This document shows, one piece after another, positions 1 to 8,784 of a stretch of 40,480 bases of DNA. The stretch covers positions 1-40,480 of the forward strand of contig JAISFS010000189.1 in NCBI GenBank assembly GCA_031263485.1, given 5' to 3'. The notes under the pieces are model-generated. The model was not told where the DNA came from, searched no databases, and was given only the letters and a program-made list of their open reading frames with translations. The stretch comes from Deltaproteobacteria bacterium. GTDB taxonomy: Bacteria; Desulfobacterota; Desulfarculia; Adiutricales; Adiutricaceae. Position numbers and translations under genes: made by a program. Each line of letters opens with the position of its first letter. The stretch's first letter is position 1.

Positions 1-103
1 GCAACCGGCAGAGCCGGAGCACGGCCAGGAAGAGGCGCAACCGGCAGAGCCGGAGCACGGCCAGGAAGAGGCGCAACCGGCAGAGCCGGAGCACGGCCAG
101 GAA
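1..103 (+). repeat. 36-bp in-frame tandem repeat (about 2.9 copies) encoding a 12-residue acidic repeat
   Basis: Copies start at 1, 37 and 73 and are identical until about 102. In the frame of the ATPase gene they encode QPAEPEHGQEEA, followed by a Pro/Glu/Gly-rich stretch up to about 180. The array runs off the left edge, so its length is unknown. It is probably a flexible linker or N-terminal tail whose copy number may vary between strains. Confidence 0.9.
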
Positions 104-3100
104 TACGCACCGGCGCCAGGCCCGGAGCCCGCTCCGGGCACCGGGACAGAAATCGAGCCCGAAGCCGGAGTGGAGGCCGGGCCCGAGGCGTCCACCGAGG
201 AAGCCCTGTGGCTCGGGGATCTGGAGCGCAGCAGGAAGGATCTGGGCGACCTCGAGGCCTTCCTCGCCGCCGAGGCCCGCCGCCACGGCGAGCCGAGAAG
301 CTACGGTGGGAACACGTCGGCTTTGCTCCGGGGGCTGGAGAACTGCCTCATCGACTCGGGGAACCTCGAGGCCCTGTACTGGTACTCGCGGGCCAACCCC
401 GATGGCGAGGTGGGCGCCTGGCTGGCTGAGACCCTCTATCTGGGTACCAATTGCCACTACCTGCGGCTCGACTCCGGGAGGCGACTCTCCGAACTCTTCG
501 CGGAGGGCGTGAACCGCGTCAGGTGGCTGGACCCCAGGCAGCTGAGGCTCCTCGCTGCCGCCCTCGTCCGGCCGGCGCTCACGATAAGGGACCACAATCT
601 CGTGAAGCTCCTGGAGGTGCTCGCGGCGGAGAGGTCGCTCCGTCCGAAGCTCGGGATCCTCCTGGCCGAGATGGCCACGCGCAACGAGCACGGCGAGATC
701 GTCCTGGGCGAGCAGACGATCAGCCGGGCCGCTGCCGAGGCCAAGCGGGCGGAGCTTGTCCGCTCCCTGGAGGAGGACACCGCGCGCTGGCTGGATTCGG
801 CGCCGAGGCAGAAAATCATTTACGCGCTGGCCTCCGACATCCACCACCTGCTGGTCGCGCCCAACGGGGAGCTTCACGGCCTGGTGACCGGCGCCCGCGC
901 CGCCCGGGGCGAGGCCGATCTGGACGCCCTCGCCCTGGAGGTCAGGTCCTGGAAAGATCCCGCCTTCGTGCAGAAGAAGATCCTGGAGATCCAGAAGCTC
1001 GTGAACGTCTCCACGACCAAGAAGATCGTCGCCCGCGCCAAGGGGAAGCTCCACGAGAAGATCCGCGCCGCCGCCCTGCTCGCGGGCAGGTGGGTGGACC
1101 ACAACCGGGAGCGGTCTCGAAGCCGTTTCGACGAGTCGGTGCGCACCCACCTCCTGGAGGTCCTGCGCGGGCTCTCCGAGCTGGCGAGCCCTCCCCAGCT
1201 CCCCCCCGTCCTCGCCCCGGAGGACGCCTCCGCCAGGCTCCTCCAGCGGATGCTGGACGAGCTCGCGGGCGGCTACTCCGCGTACCTGAGCGAGGGCGGG
1301 CCACCCAAGGCGGCGCCTGCGGGCCTGCCTGAGCTCGAGACGCGCCTGAGGCTGTGGCTCCTGAAGGCCCGGGGCCCGTCCGTGGAGGCCGACGGGGAGG
1401 ATCTCCCGTTCGCCGAATTCGTGGCGGCGCTCCTGAACGGGAAGGGGACGCCGGACGACTGCCTGGAGCAGCTGCGCGGCGAGGGCTTCGGGACGCATCT
1501 CGTGGCGACCGCGGTGGCCCTGGAGCCGGAACTGGCCGACGTGAGGGATCCGGGTACCGGGCGCAGGCTGGGCGAGCTCCTGAAGGACGCCTGCGGCGCC
1601 TTCGCGGGCCGTCTCGCGTCGCGGCTGTCGGACGCGGCCGACCGAGTGGAGGAGCAGTACGTCCGGGGCGGCATCAGACGCCCGGACCGCGACGCCTTCG
1701 CGGGGGAGCTGGAGGCCGTCTCCCGGGTCCTGGAGGAGATGCCGGAACTCCGCGGCCGCGATGCCCAGGACGGGCTCTGGACGCGCCCGGATCTCCTCGG
1801 GAGCGCGGCCGCCGCCAGCTCGCGAATCCGCCGCGTCCGGGCGGGGCTGGACCGGCTGGCCGGGGAAGCCTCGCGGGAGGCCGAGGCCAGGCTGGCGGAA
1901 CTCAAAAGCACCGCGGACGTGCCCGCCGACGCGGAGGCCCTGGTGCGGGACATGATCCTGAACGGGGAGTACTCCGCCGCGGCAGACCAGCTGGCGCGGA
2001 CGGCAAGGGCCATGGAGTCGGGCGCGAGGGCGCCCGCCGCGCCCAGCCGGGGCGGCGACTCCTACGCCGAAGGCTTCTACGCCGCGCTGGACGGGACCCA
2101 CGAGGCCGGGCTCGCCGAGGACAGGACCCGCGGCAAGGCGTCCGGCGGCGACGGCCTCGCCGCCGTGTGGAACGCGATGAGCTCCCACTCCGCCGCGGTC
2201 AACGCTCCCCGGCGGGTCTTCTCCGGCAGGCTGGCGGAGCTCCTGAGGAACCTCGGGTTCTCCTTCGACGCCAGCGTGAGGCTCTTCGACGACCTCAAGT
2301 CGGACGGGCGGCCATTCTACTGGTCGCGGCTGGTCCTGAACGGCGCGACCATCAGCTCCGTCCTCCCGCGCTGGGGCTCCAAGGCCGAAGGGAGGCACGT
2401 CATCGTCATGGGCTGGGGCGACGTGACGGCGGGCGACATAGTCCAGCGCGTGAGTTCCTACGGCGACGACCCCGCCGGGTCGGGGTTCGTCTTCCTGTTC
2501 GGCAGGCTCAACCGGGCCGGCCGGGAGCTTCTGGGGCGGGAGTTCCGCCGCTCGCGGCTCTGCCCGGTCGTGGTGGACTCGAATCTGGCCGACTGGCTCG
2601 CCTCCTCCGGCCTGGACCAGCTGGAGCGGACCCGCGCGATGCTCGAGTGCGGGGCGGCGGGCGGCTGGTACAACCCCTACACCCCGGATGCCGCCGTCGT
2701 GCCCAGGGAAATGTTCTACGGCAGGGAGAACGACATCGACGAGCTGTGGAACCAGTACGGCCCCTGCCTCCTGTACGGCGGAAGGCAGCTCGGCAAGTCA
2801 GCCATGCTCATGCAACTCCTGCGGTCACGCCACCGCCCGGAGGAAGGCGCGCATGTCCTCTACCGGAGCGCCCGCCACGCCTCCACCTTGGACGAGATCG
2901 TCTCCTCCATGCTGAGGGCCGCCGGCCTGGGGAGCGTGGAAGCGGCATCCGGGCCGCTGTCGGCGCACATCCAGATGCTCCTGACAGCCCCGGACGCGGA
3001 GAAGGCGCCTGGAGGCGAGCAGGACGCGGACGGGACGCCCGGAGGGGGCGAGGGAACGGAAGGCGTCCCCGGGGCGCCCTGCCGGAGGATCCTGCTCCTC

Positions 3101-5077
3101 ATAGACGAGAGCGACAGGCTCCTTGACGCCGAACGCGCCTGCGGCTTCGAGAGGATCGAGGCCTACCGGGACCTGATGCAGTCTACGGACCGGAAGTTCA
3201 AGATGGTCCTGGCGGGGACGCATTCCGTGCAGCGCTTCCACCACTACCCCAACAACCCCCTCAAGCACTTCGGCGCACCCCTGTGCATAGGGCCCCTGGA
3301 CCCCGCGGACGCCTACAGCCTAATCGAGCGGCCCATGAAGGCCCTCGGGATCTCCTTCGAGTCGCCGTCCCTGTGCTTCAAGGCGCTCACGCTCACGAAC
3401 TACCACCCGAGCCTCCTCCAGCTCGTCTGCCACGCCCTGGTGCGGCACGTCCAGCGGAACGGCGAGGACGCCGCCTGGTCGCCGCCCTTCAGGATTTCCC
3501 GGGAGCTGCTGGACGGCGTCTTCCGCAACCCGGATCTGCAGTCCCAGATGCGCGCGCGCTACGAGTGGACCGTTGATCTCGACCCGCGCTACAGGGTCAT
3601 CGCCTACGTGATAGCCTTCATGGAGGAGGACAGCGGGGCCGGGACGGGCCGGGAGGGCTTCCCAGTGACCGAGATCCTGGACAACCTGAGGTACTTCTGG
3701 CCCAAGGGCTTCTCCGGGGTGGACTTCGACCAGGTGGAGTGCCTGATGGTCGAGATGGAGGGCCTGGGGCTCCTGAAGCGCGTCCGCGACCGCTTCGCGC
3801 TCAAGAACGAGAGCGTGCTGAAGCTCCTCCAGGCGGACGGGGACGTCTCCACGGAGCTGGAGAAGTTCGAGTCCATGGACTACGCGCCGCAGAGCGGCCC
3901 GGAGGGCATGCGGCGGGCGCTTCCCGGGGAAGCCTCGGGAGCGCCGGAAGCCGTCGCGCCCCCGAGCCCGCTGGCCTATTCCGTTGAGAATTCCCTGAGG
4001 GCCTGGGAGACCTCCTGCGCCCTCGTGGTGGGATCCGAGGCGCTGGGCCTCCTGCGGGTCGTAGCCGCGCTCAGCACGGTCCTTTCCGACGACCTGGGGA
4101 CCGCCTCGCCCGGCGACGCGGTTACCGTAGTGCCGGACTCCCTGGACGCGAGGGGGCAGGCCGCGGCGATCTCCGCAGCGTTCGCGGCGGTCGCGCACCC
4201 GGCGTCCGACCGGGCCATGGCGGTCGTTGTCTGCGGGGACCCCGAGAAGTTCTGGGCGGTCTTCAGGGCCGCGGAGAGGTTCGTCGCGAGGAAGCGGGGG
4301 CTGGGCCGCTTCTTCAAGGTCATCGGTGTCGCGGACGCGCGGGGCTACATGGAGGGCCTGGCGGGGGGCGGCCTCGGGAGCGGTTCGGAGACCGTGCATT
4401 TCCTGGAGCGCTGGAACGTCAACGCCATAGCTGGCTTCCTGGACGCGACGGGACTCGCGGCCGACCGGTCCGAAGGGATCCTGAGATCCACCGGCGGCTG
4501 GGACTCCCTCGTCCTGAGGGAATTCGTGCTCCTCAGGGGACGCGAGGGCGGAACCGAGGGCACGGGCGATGACCGGCCGCCCGCCGCGGACGCCGGCTTC
4601 GCGGCCACGGCGGGTTTCAGGGATCCCCCCCCCCTGTTCCGCGCGATAGACGACTTCCTGGTCTCCTTCTGGGACTCGCCCTTCACCGAGGAAGACTTCC
4701 CCAAGCTCCTGGAGATGCACGTCAGGGATTCCGGCAACGCCTACCCAGGCCTCGCCCCCTCGGCAGGGGAGATAGCCGACGCCTTCTACCTTCTCCAGCG
4801 CATGACCCTGGTCGTGCAGCCGCCTCCGGATCAATTGCCTCAGGGCGCCGCCTCCGCGGAGGCTCGCTACTGGATAGACCGCCACTACCTGGCCTCCCTC
4901 AGGCCGATGCCCGACCTCGGGAACGCTCCGGGAGAGCCGGTCCCGGACGGCGCGGGCAAACAGGAAAGCATCTTCAGCGCCGACAAGGCGGAATGCCCGG
5001 ACGGCGCGGGCAGGGAGGAAAGCCCGGAGGAGCCGGAACTCGGTGAGCCCGACCGGCGGACGGGGGCATCGCCATGA
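2..5077 (+). CDS. Giant STAND-like P-loop ATPase, copy 1 (5' end outside window)
   Basis: The frame is open from the first bases of the window, so the GTG at 170 is probably not the true start. Residue numbers below count from that GTG (1,635 codons). The first ~700 residues are mainly helical and unrecognised. A conserved segment follows near 695-840 (RHVIVMGWGDV; NPYTPDAAVVPREMFYGRE). The ATPase core has Walker A GGRQLGKS at 870-877 and Walker B ILLLIDESD with D979/E980, then LTNYHPSLLQLVC, which resembles the motif after the core in STAND/ATPase_2 proteins. A winged-helix-like part follows (FALKNESVLKLLQ). A second module near 1,270-1,450 starts with GSEALG (1288-1293), which lacks the P-loop Lys, and ends with STGGWDSLVL. 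The stop overlaps the next gene's ATG (ATGA), implying translational coupling. A paralogue lies at 13,472. I infer a sensor/switch ATPase that controls the HEPN protein encoded next; the ligand is unknown. Confidence 0.85.
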   Translation, partial: QPAEPEHGQEEAQPAEPEHGQEEAQPAEPEHGQEYAPAPGPEPAPGTGTEIEPEAGVEAGPEASTEEALWLGDLERSRKDLGDLEAFLAAEARRHGEPRSYGGNTSALLRGLENCLIDSGNLEALYWYSRANPDGEVGAWLAETLYLGTNCHYLRLDSGRRLSELFAEGVNRVRWLDPRQLRLLAAALVRPALTIRDHNLVKLLEVLAAERSLRPKLGILLAEMATRNEHGEIVLGEQTISRAAAEAKRAELVRSLEEDTARWLDSAPRQKIIYALASDIHHLLVAPNGELHGLVTGARAARGEADLDALALEVRSWKDPAFVQKKILEIQKLVNVSTTKKIVARAKGKLHEKIRAAALLAGRWVDHNRERSRSRFDESVRTHLLEVLRGLSELASPPQLPPVLAPEDASARLLQRMLDELAGGYSAYLSEGGPPKAAPAGLPELETRLRLWLLKARGPSVEADGEDLPFAEFVAALLNGKGTPDDCLEQLRGEGFGTHLVATAVALEPELADVRDPGTGRRLGELLKDACGAFAGRLASRLSDAADRVEEQYVRGGIRRPDRDAFAGELEAVSRVLEEMPELRGRDAQDGLWTRPDLLGSAAAASSRIRRVRAGLDRLAGEASREAEARLAELKSTADVPADAEALVRDMILNGEYSAAADQLARTARAMESGARAPAAPSRGGDSYAEGFYAALDGTHEAGLAEDRTRGKASGGDGLAAVWNAMSSHSAAVNAPRRVFSGRLAELLRNLGFSFDASVRLFDDLKSDGRPFYWSRLVLNGATISSVLPRWGSKAEGRHVIVMGWGDVTAGDIVQRVSSYGDDPAGSGFVFLFGRLNRAGRELLGREFRRSRLCPVVVDSNLADWLASSGLDQLERTRAMLECGAAGGWYNPYTPDAAVVPREMFYGRENDIDELWNQYGPCLLYGGRQLGKSAMLMQLLRSRHRPEEGAHVLYRSARHASTLDEIVSSMLRAAGLGSVEAASGPLSAHIQMLLTAPDAEKAPGGEQDADGTPGGGEGTEGVPGAPCRRILLLIDESDRLLDAERACGFERIEAYRDLMQSTDRKFKMVLAGTHSVQRFHHYPNNPLKHFGAPLCIGPLDPADAYSLIERPMKALGISFESPSLCFKALTLTNYHPSLLQLVCHALVRHVQRNGEDAAWSPPFRISRELLDGVFRNPDLQSQMRARYEWTVDLDPRYRVIAYVIAFMEEDSGAGTGREGFPVTEILDNLRYFWPKGFSGVDFDQVECLMVEMEGLGLLKRVRDRFALKNESVLKLLQADGDVSTELEKFESMDYAPQSGPEGMRRALPGEASGAPEAVAPPSPLAYSVENSLRAWETSCALVVGSEALGLLRVVAALSTVLSDDLGTASPGDAVTVVPDSLDARGQAAAISAAFAAVAHPASDRAMAVVVCGDPEKFWAVFRAAERFVARKRGLGRFFKVIGVADARGYMEGLAGGGLGSGSETVHFLERWNVNAIAGFLDATGLAADRSEGILRSTGGWDSLVLREFVLLRGREGGTEGTGDDRPPAADAGFAATAGFRDPPPLFRAIDDFLVSFWDSPFTEEDFPKLLEMHVRDSGNAYPGLAPSAGEIADAFYLLQRMTLVVQPPPDQLPQGAASAEARYWIDRHYLASLRPMPDLGNAPGEPVPDGAGKQESIFSADKAECPDGAGREESPEEPELGEPDRRTGASP

Positions 5078-6435
5078 TCTGGAAGACGCCGAGCGGCCTG
5101 GCCTACGCGGCCTCCGTCAGCTCGTCCTTGTCCCGCGGGAAGAACGCGGTGCTCCTCATCCCCAGGCCGCTCCCCCGCGAGCCGCTCCTGCGCAGGCTTG
5201 CCAAGGACCTGAAGAACGCGGGAAAGCGGGAACCGAAGGTCTTCGATCTTTCCCAGGCCGAATCCCACGACTCGCGCGACCTGGCCTCCGTCCTCCGGAC
5301 CGCCTGGAACTGGGACGACGAGCCCCGCAGGCCCGACTTCGGGGCCAGGCCGACGCTCCCCGACCTCTTCGAGATCCTCGAGGGGGACGGGTCGCTCAAG
5401 TTCCTGGCCCTCACCGGCCTGGAGTCACTCTCCCCAGAGGCCCAGACCGCGATGGCCGCGGACGTCTCCCGCTGGGCGGGGCTCTCCCAGGACGCGGCCA
5501 CGCCCGTCCCGCGGGGCCTGAGGCTCGCCCTCGTGGCGCCGCCATCGTTCAAGGAGATCAGGACAGATCTGTTCCTCACCAGGCATGTCTTCTGGGGGCT
5601 CATCCGCCAGAGCGACCTGGAGTGGGCCTTCAGGCGGCTCATGGCCTCGAGCCGGGCGGCGGACAGCGTCTCCCAGGCCGAGTACCTCTACCTCAAGCCG
5701 CTGTGTCTGGCCCTGTGTTCCGAGGACTTCGAGCTCATGACGGGCATCGTCTCCGCCCGCCCCAGAAGCGTCAGGGACGTGGCGGACGTCCTGAAGGACC
5801 ATCCGCTGAGGAGGAAGGCCGGCTCAAGGCGCATGGACGATTCGGAACCCGCGGCCAAGGCGGGCCGCCACCCCTCTCTGTCAGGCGGGCTCCCTCCCCC
5901 GCGGCCCTCCGGCCTCCGGGAGATCGAGATGTGGTCAGAGGGCGTGCTTTCGGCAGGCGGCTTCACCCGCGTCCATCCCGCCCTCCTGGACGAGGACGCC
6001 ATCGGCAAGGCCGTTGCCGCAGCCCAGCGCGAGGTCTTCCTGCCCACGGTGGATCACGTCCACTCGATTCTCGTCGACGCGGTGGAGATGGCCCACGGCA
6101 AAGGCATCTGGGATTTCCTGTCGAGGGACCGCACCGAGCGGGACAACGTCCTCACCGAGATCGGGCCTCTGGCCTACTTCATCACCAACAGGATCGGGCC
6201 GATGGGATGCCTGCATCCCCATGCCAAGAAGTCCGCCCAGGACTGCGCCTTCGCCTGGAGGCAGCTCCGCCACGCCGGGGCCCACAACAAGATAGCCACC
6301 TTCGAGAACGTGCTCGCCGCAGTAGAGAGGTACAACGAGTTCCGGGAGCACTACGAGCGGATGACGAGACAAAATGCCGCCTCGCCGGGTCCGCGCACTG
6401 GCGGGAACGGGAACGGCCGACGCCCGGAAAGGTGA
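5074..6435 (+). CDS. HEPN-domain protein with degenerate P-loop-like N-terminus, copy 1
   Basis: This 453-aa protein starts at ATG 5074, inside the stop of the ATPase gene (ATGA). The N-terminal half reads like a P-loop fold without nucleotide-binding residues: strand GKNAVLLIPRP near residues 23-33, LKFLALTGLESLS near 108-120 at the Walker B position, and LRLALVAPP as a sensor-like strand. The C-terminal ~110 residues are helical: QREVFLPTVDHVHS, then LAYFITNRIGP, then AWRQLRHAGAHN. The last contains R399-X4-H404, the R-X4-6-H signature of HEPN nucleases, in which the Arg and His form the RNA-cleaving site. The copy at 18,355 keeps the same motif. I infer a HEPN RNase effector held in check or triggered by the upstream ATPase. 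RNase activity is not proven, and some HEPN domains have other roles. Confidence 0.8.
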   Translation: MIWKTPSGLAYAASVSSSLSRGKNAVLLIPRPLPREPLLRRLAKDLKNAGKREPKVFDLSQAESHDSRDLASVLRTAWNWDDEPRRPDFGARPTLPDLFEILEGDGSLKFLALTGLESLSPEAQTAMAADVSRWAGLSQDAATPVPRGLRLALVAPPSFKEIRTDLFLTRHVFWGLIRQSDLEWAFRRLMASSRAADSVSQAEYLYLKPLCLALCSEDFELMTGIVSARPRSVRDVADVLKDHPLRRKAGSRRMDDSEPAAKAGRHPSLSGGLPPPRPSGLREIEMWSEGVLSAGGFTRVHPALLDEDAIGKAVAAAQREVFLPTVDHVHSILVDAVEMAHGKGIWDFLSRDRTERDNVLTEIGPLAYFITNRIGPMGCLHPHAKKSAQDCAFAWRQLRHAGAHNKIATFENVLAAVERYNEFREHYERMTRQNAASPGPRTGGNGNGRRPER

Positions 6436-6584
6436 CGGGGCGACCGGCGACAGGAGATGTGACGGGGGCGACCGGCGACAGGAGATGTGACGGGGGCGAC
6501 CGGCGACAGGAGATGTGACGGGGGCGGCCAACGACTGGAGATATGACGGGGGCGGCCAACGACTGGAGATATGACGGGGGCGGC
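6433..6584 (+). repeat. 28-bp tandem repeat beginning at the HEPN gene stop codon
   Basis: Units begin with TGACGGGG at 6433 (27 bp), 6460, 6488, 6516 and 6544, with a partial unit at 6572. The first TGA is the stop of the HEPN gene. The first three units share one version of the variable half (GACCGGCGACAGGAGATG) and the next two another (GCCAACGACTGGAGATA). No unique spacers separate the units, so this is not CRISPR. The array lies between two genes and may vary in copy number. Confidence 0.9.
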
Positions 6585-6782
6585 GGTCGCGGCCTGCGGA
6601 TGTCCGGCACCTGCCTCGTGCGCCTCACGGCTGAAAAGGCCTTATGGCCTTTCGCGGGATAGGCGTTCGAAAGCTATGCCCCCAGCGCCTTCCCGGTCCC
6701 ATGAGCCCTGAACCCCCGGGCCGGTCCCCCCTCCCACCCCCCTCCTTCTTGCCGCCCGGACGCGCGGCCTTGCGAGGTTCAG

Positions 6783-8165
6783 ATGGCCAAAAGCCTTCCG
6801 GTACAGGAAATTGAGCGGATTGCCATGACCGAGGCGAGGCGGGATGGATTCGACCGCTGGGAGCTGGCGGACTACAAAGGGCGGACAGTGGCCCATCACG
6901 CCGCCCGCATGGGGATTCTGCCAAAAGGCTTCTCGTATTGGGAAATTCCCGACAAGGTATCCTGGACGGTCGCCCACGAGGCCGCCCGTCACGGGAATCT
7001 CCCGCCGGACTTCTCGCTGTGGGGAATCTGCAACCGCGGGTCCGTGACAGTCGCACACATGGCAGCCCGTCACCGGACTCTCCCGAAGGATTTCTCGCTC
7101 TGGGATATCGCGACCTCGGACGGATGGACGGTGGCTCACGATGCCGTGCGCATGGATTTCCTTCCCAAAGGCTTCGACGGATGGGAACTCGCCGATGCCA
7201 AAGGCCGGACCGTCGCCCACGTGGCCGCCTCTATGGGAACACTGCCCCGCGACTTCAGCCGTTGGGAAATTGCCGACAGGCGAGGCTGGACCGTCGCGCA
7301 TGAGGCTGTCAAGAGAAGGACGCTTCCGGAAAACTTCAACCGTTGGGAGCTTTCCGACAAGCGGGGATGGAGCGTCGCGCATGAAGCCGCGAAAGGGGAA
7401 AGCCTTCCGCCGGATTTCAGCCGCTGGGAACTCGCCGACAATCGAGGCTGGACGGTCGCCCATCAGGCCGCCATGATTGTCAACACTAAGAGACGTCCCC
7501 GTATTTGCGATTACTGGGGATATGCCCCAGGAAGCAGGCGGGAAGCGACTCATTTCGAAAGGATTTTCTGGTGCCTGCCCGACGACTTCGATCGCTGGGA
7601 TCTCGCAGACGGGAACGGCACTACCATCGCCCATCTTGGCGCCGCCCTGGGTCGGCTGCCGGAAGGCTTCGATCGCTGGGAGCTCGTGGACGGTTCAGGC
7701 GAGACCGTGGCTCACGTCGCCGCATGGAAAGACGGGCTCCCCTACAAGTTCGACAGATGGGATCTCGAGGACGGAAACGGCGTGACCGTGGCCGGCCTTG
7801 TGGCTTCTTTCGGTAACCTGCCGTCGCGTTTCTCACGGTGGGAAATAGCCGGCAGGGACGGCCGTCCGGTTGCGCTCGACGCGGCGCTCTCTGGTCTGCT
7901 CCCCGAAACCTTCGACCGCTGGGAGCTTGCGGACGGAAACGGCAGGACGGCGGCCCATGAGGCCGCGAAGGCCAAGCGGCTCCCCGACTTTTTCGAAAGG
8001 TGGGATCTTGCCGACAAGGGAGGCAGGACCGTGGCGCGGGAAGCCATCGAAAGCGGGGCATTGCCGTCAGGGCTTTCCAAGGGCGAGATGGAGGCCGGCT
8101 ACGGCCACGTGGCGGTGAGGGAGGCCTCCCTGGCGGGATACGCGTTCCGCGATCAGTCTGCCTGA
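6783..8165 (+). CDS. Ankyrin-like 27-residue repeat protein
   Basis: This 460-aa protein consists almost wholly of about 14 repeats of 27 residues plus a degenerate fifteenth. The consensus is roughly LPxxFxRWELADxxGxTVAHxAAxxG. The GxTVAHxAAxxG half resembles the GxTPLHxAAxxG core of ankyrin repeats, but the unit is shorter than the usual 33 and adds a conserved Trp. Eight repeats run to about residue 232, then a non-repeat insert of about 30 residues (CDYWGYAPGSRREATHFERIFW) precedes the rest. There is no signal peptide or membrane segment, so it is likely cytosolic. ATG 6783 is preceded by GCGAGG at a suitable distance. Such solenoids normally bind proteins. It lies between the two ATPase/HEPN cassettes in the same direction, but 347 bp after the HEPN stop, so a shared function is only a guess. 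Confidence 0.85.
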   Translation: MAKSLPVQEIERIAMTEARRDGFDRWELADYKGRTVAHHAARMGILPKGFSYWEIPDKVSWTVAHEAARHGNLPPDFSLWGICNRGSVTVAHMAARHRTLPKDFSLWDIATSDGWTVAHDAVRMDFLPKGFDGWELADAKGRTVAHVAASMGTLPRDFSRWEIADRRGWTVAHEAVKRRTLPENFNRWELSDKRGWSVAHEAAKGESLPPDFSRWELADNRGWTVAHQAAMIVNTKRRPRICDYWGYAPGSRREATHFERIFWCLPDDFDRWDLADGNGTTIAHLGAALGRLPEGFDRWELVDGSGETVAHVAAWKDGLPYKFDRWDLEDGNGVTVAGLVASFGNLPSRFSRWEIAGRDGRPVALDAALSGLLPETFDRWELADGNGRTAAHEAAKAKRLPDFFERWDLADKGGRTVAREAIESGALPSGLSKGEMEAGYGHVAVREASLAGYAFRDQSA

Positions 8166-8467
8166 CATGGTCAAGGCGAGCCCGCCCAAATCCTTTACGG
8201 ATGCGCGTCAACAGTGAAGACCCTGGACAGGACGGACGTGCCCGGAAGCCGGAGTCGGCATTCCCCGCCCCGATACTGGCGGATCCGGCTCTTCGCCTCT
8301 TTCCGGAACGGGTCCCGGGAAATACGGACCCGTCCAGCCGCCATGGCCTTGGAGAACGCGGCCTGTCGCAAACTCGTGAAGCGCACGGATGACACTCCCA
8401 AGGGAGAGGCAGTTCATCTGTATCAATGACGCTTCCTGACGCCTGAATAGCGGTTCCGGGCCTGCCC
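8166..8467. other. Intergenic stretch, no convincing gene
   Basis: Only short overlapping open frames occur on both strands, such as a 71-codon GTG frame at 8214-8429 on the + strand. None has a recognisable domain or a good ribosome binding site. Confidence 0.5.
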
Positions 8468-8784
8468 TTATAATTCCTCGCCGTTATCGATGATTTCGTT
8501 CACGAAGGGATTGTCAACCCCTACTTCCTCCGCAGGGAGAGCCGTCGGCTGGATGCAGGCATCGAAATCCTCCGCCAGGTCCATAAGCCACATGCAGGCC
8601 TCAGTTCAGATATTGAGGAAAAGTCACGGAAAATGACCGCTATGTCCACGTCGTAACGCATATCGAAATTCCCATGCGCGTACTTCCCGAACAGCACCAC
8701 GCGATCCGCGTCAGGTCTCACGCGGCGCACCTCGTCCGCATAACGTTTGATTTCCTCTCTTACGGGGTCAATGTCAGTAGCCAT
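8468..8784 (-). pseudogene. MNT-type minimal nucleotidyltransferase, frameshifted
   Basis: The start MATDIDPVREEIKRYADEV leads into DRVVLFGKYAHGNFDMRYDVDIAV, which matches the active-site region of MNT-family nucleotidyltransferases: the GS-X-DxD pattern with the DxD kept (D-V-D) and the usual Ser after Gly replaced by Lys. After about residue 55 the frame breaks. The typical family ending continues in another frame: WLMDLAEDFDACIQPTALP, then VGVDNPFVNEIIDNGEEL, stopping at 8468. The frameshift therefore lies near 8,600-8,620. In MntA/HepT modules the nucleotidyltransferase neutralises a HEPN toxin. No intact HepT gene is adjacent; the frame upstream contains only MAAYRVRIYH, which may be a faint HEPN remnant. 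A dead gene is most likely, though a sequence error is possible. Confidence 0.7.

Noticed and set aside
3320..4885. Long minus-strand frame of 521 codons
   Set aside because: It is a shadow of the ATPase gene in very GC-rich DNA, with no domains.
6433..6584. Possible CRISPR array
   Set aside because: The 28-bp units abut with no unique spacers, and no cas genes are present.
6635..6652. Hairpin AAAGGCC-TTAT-GGCCTTT as a terminator
   Set aside because: The stem is perfect but short, and no T-run follows; it lies 200 bp past the HEPN stop.
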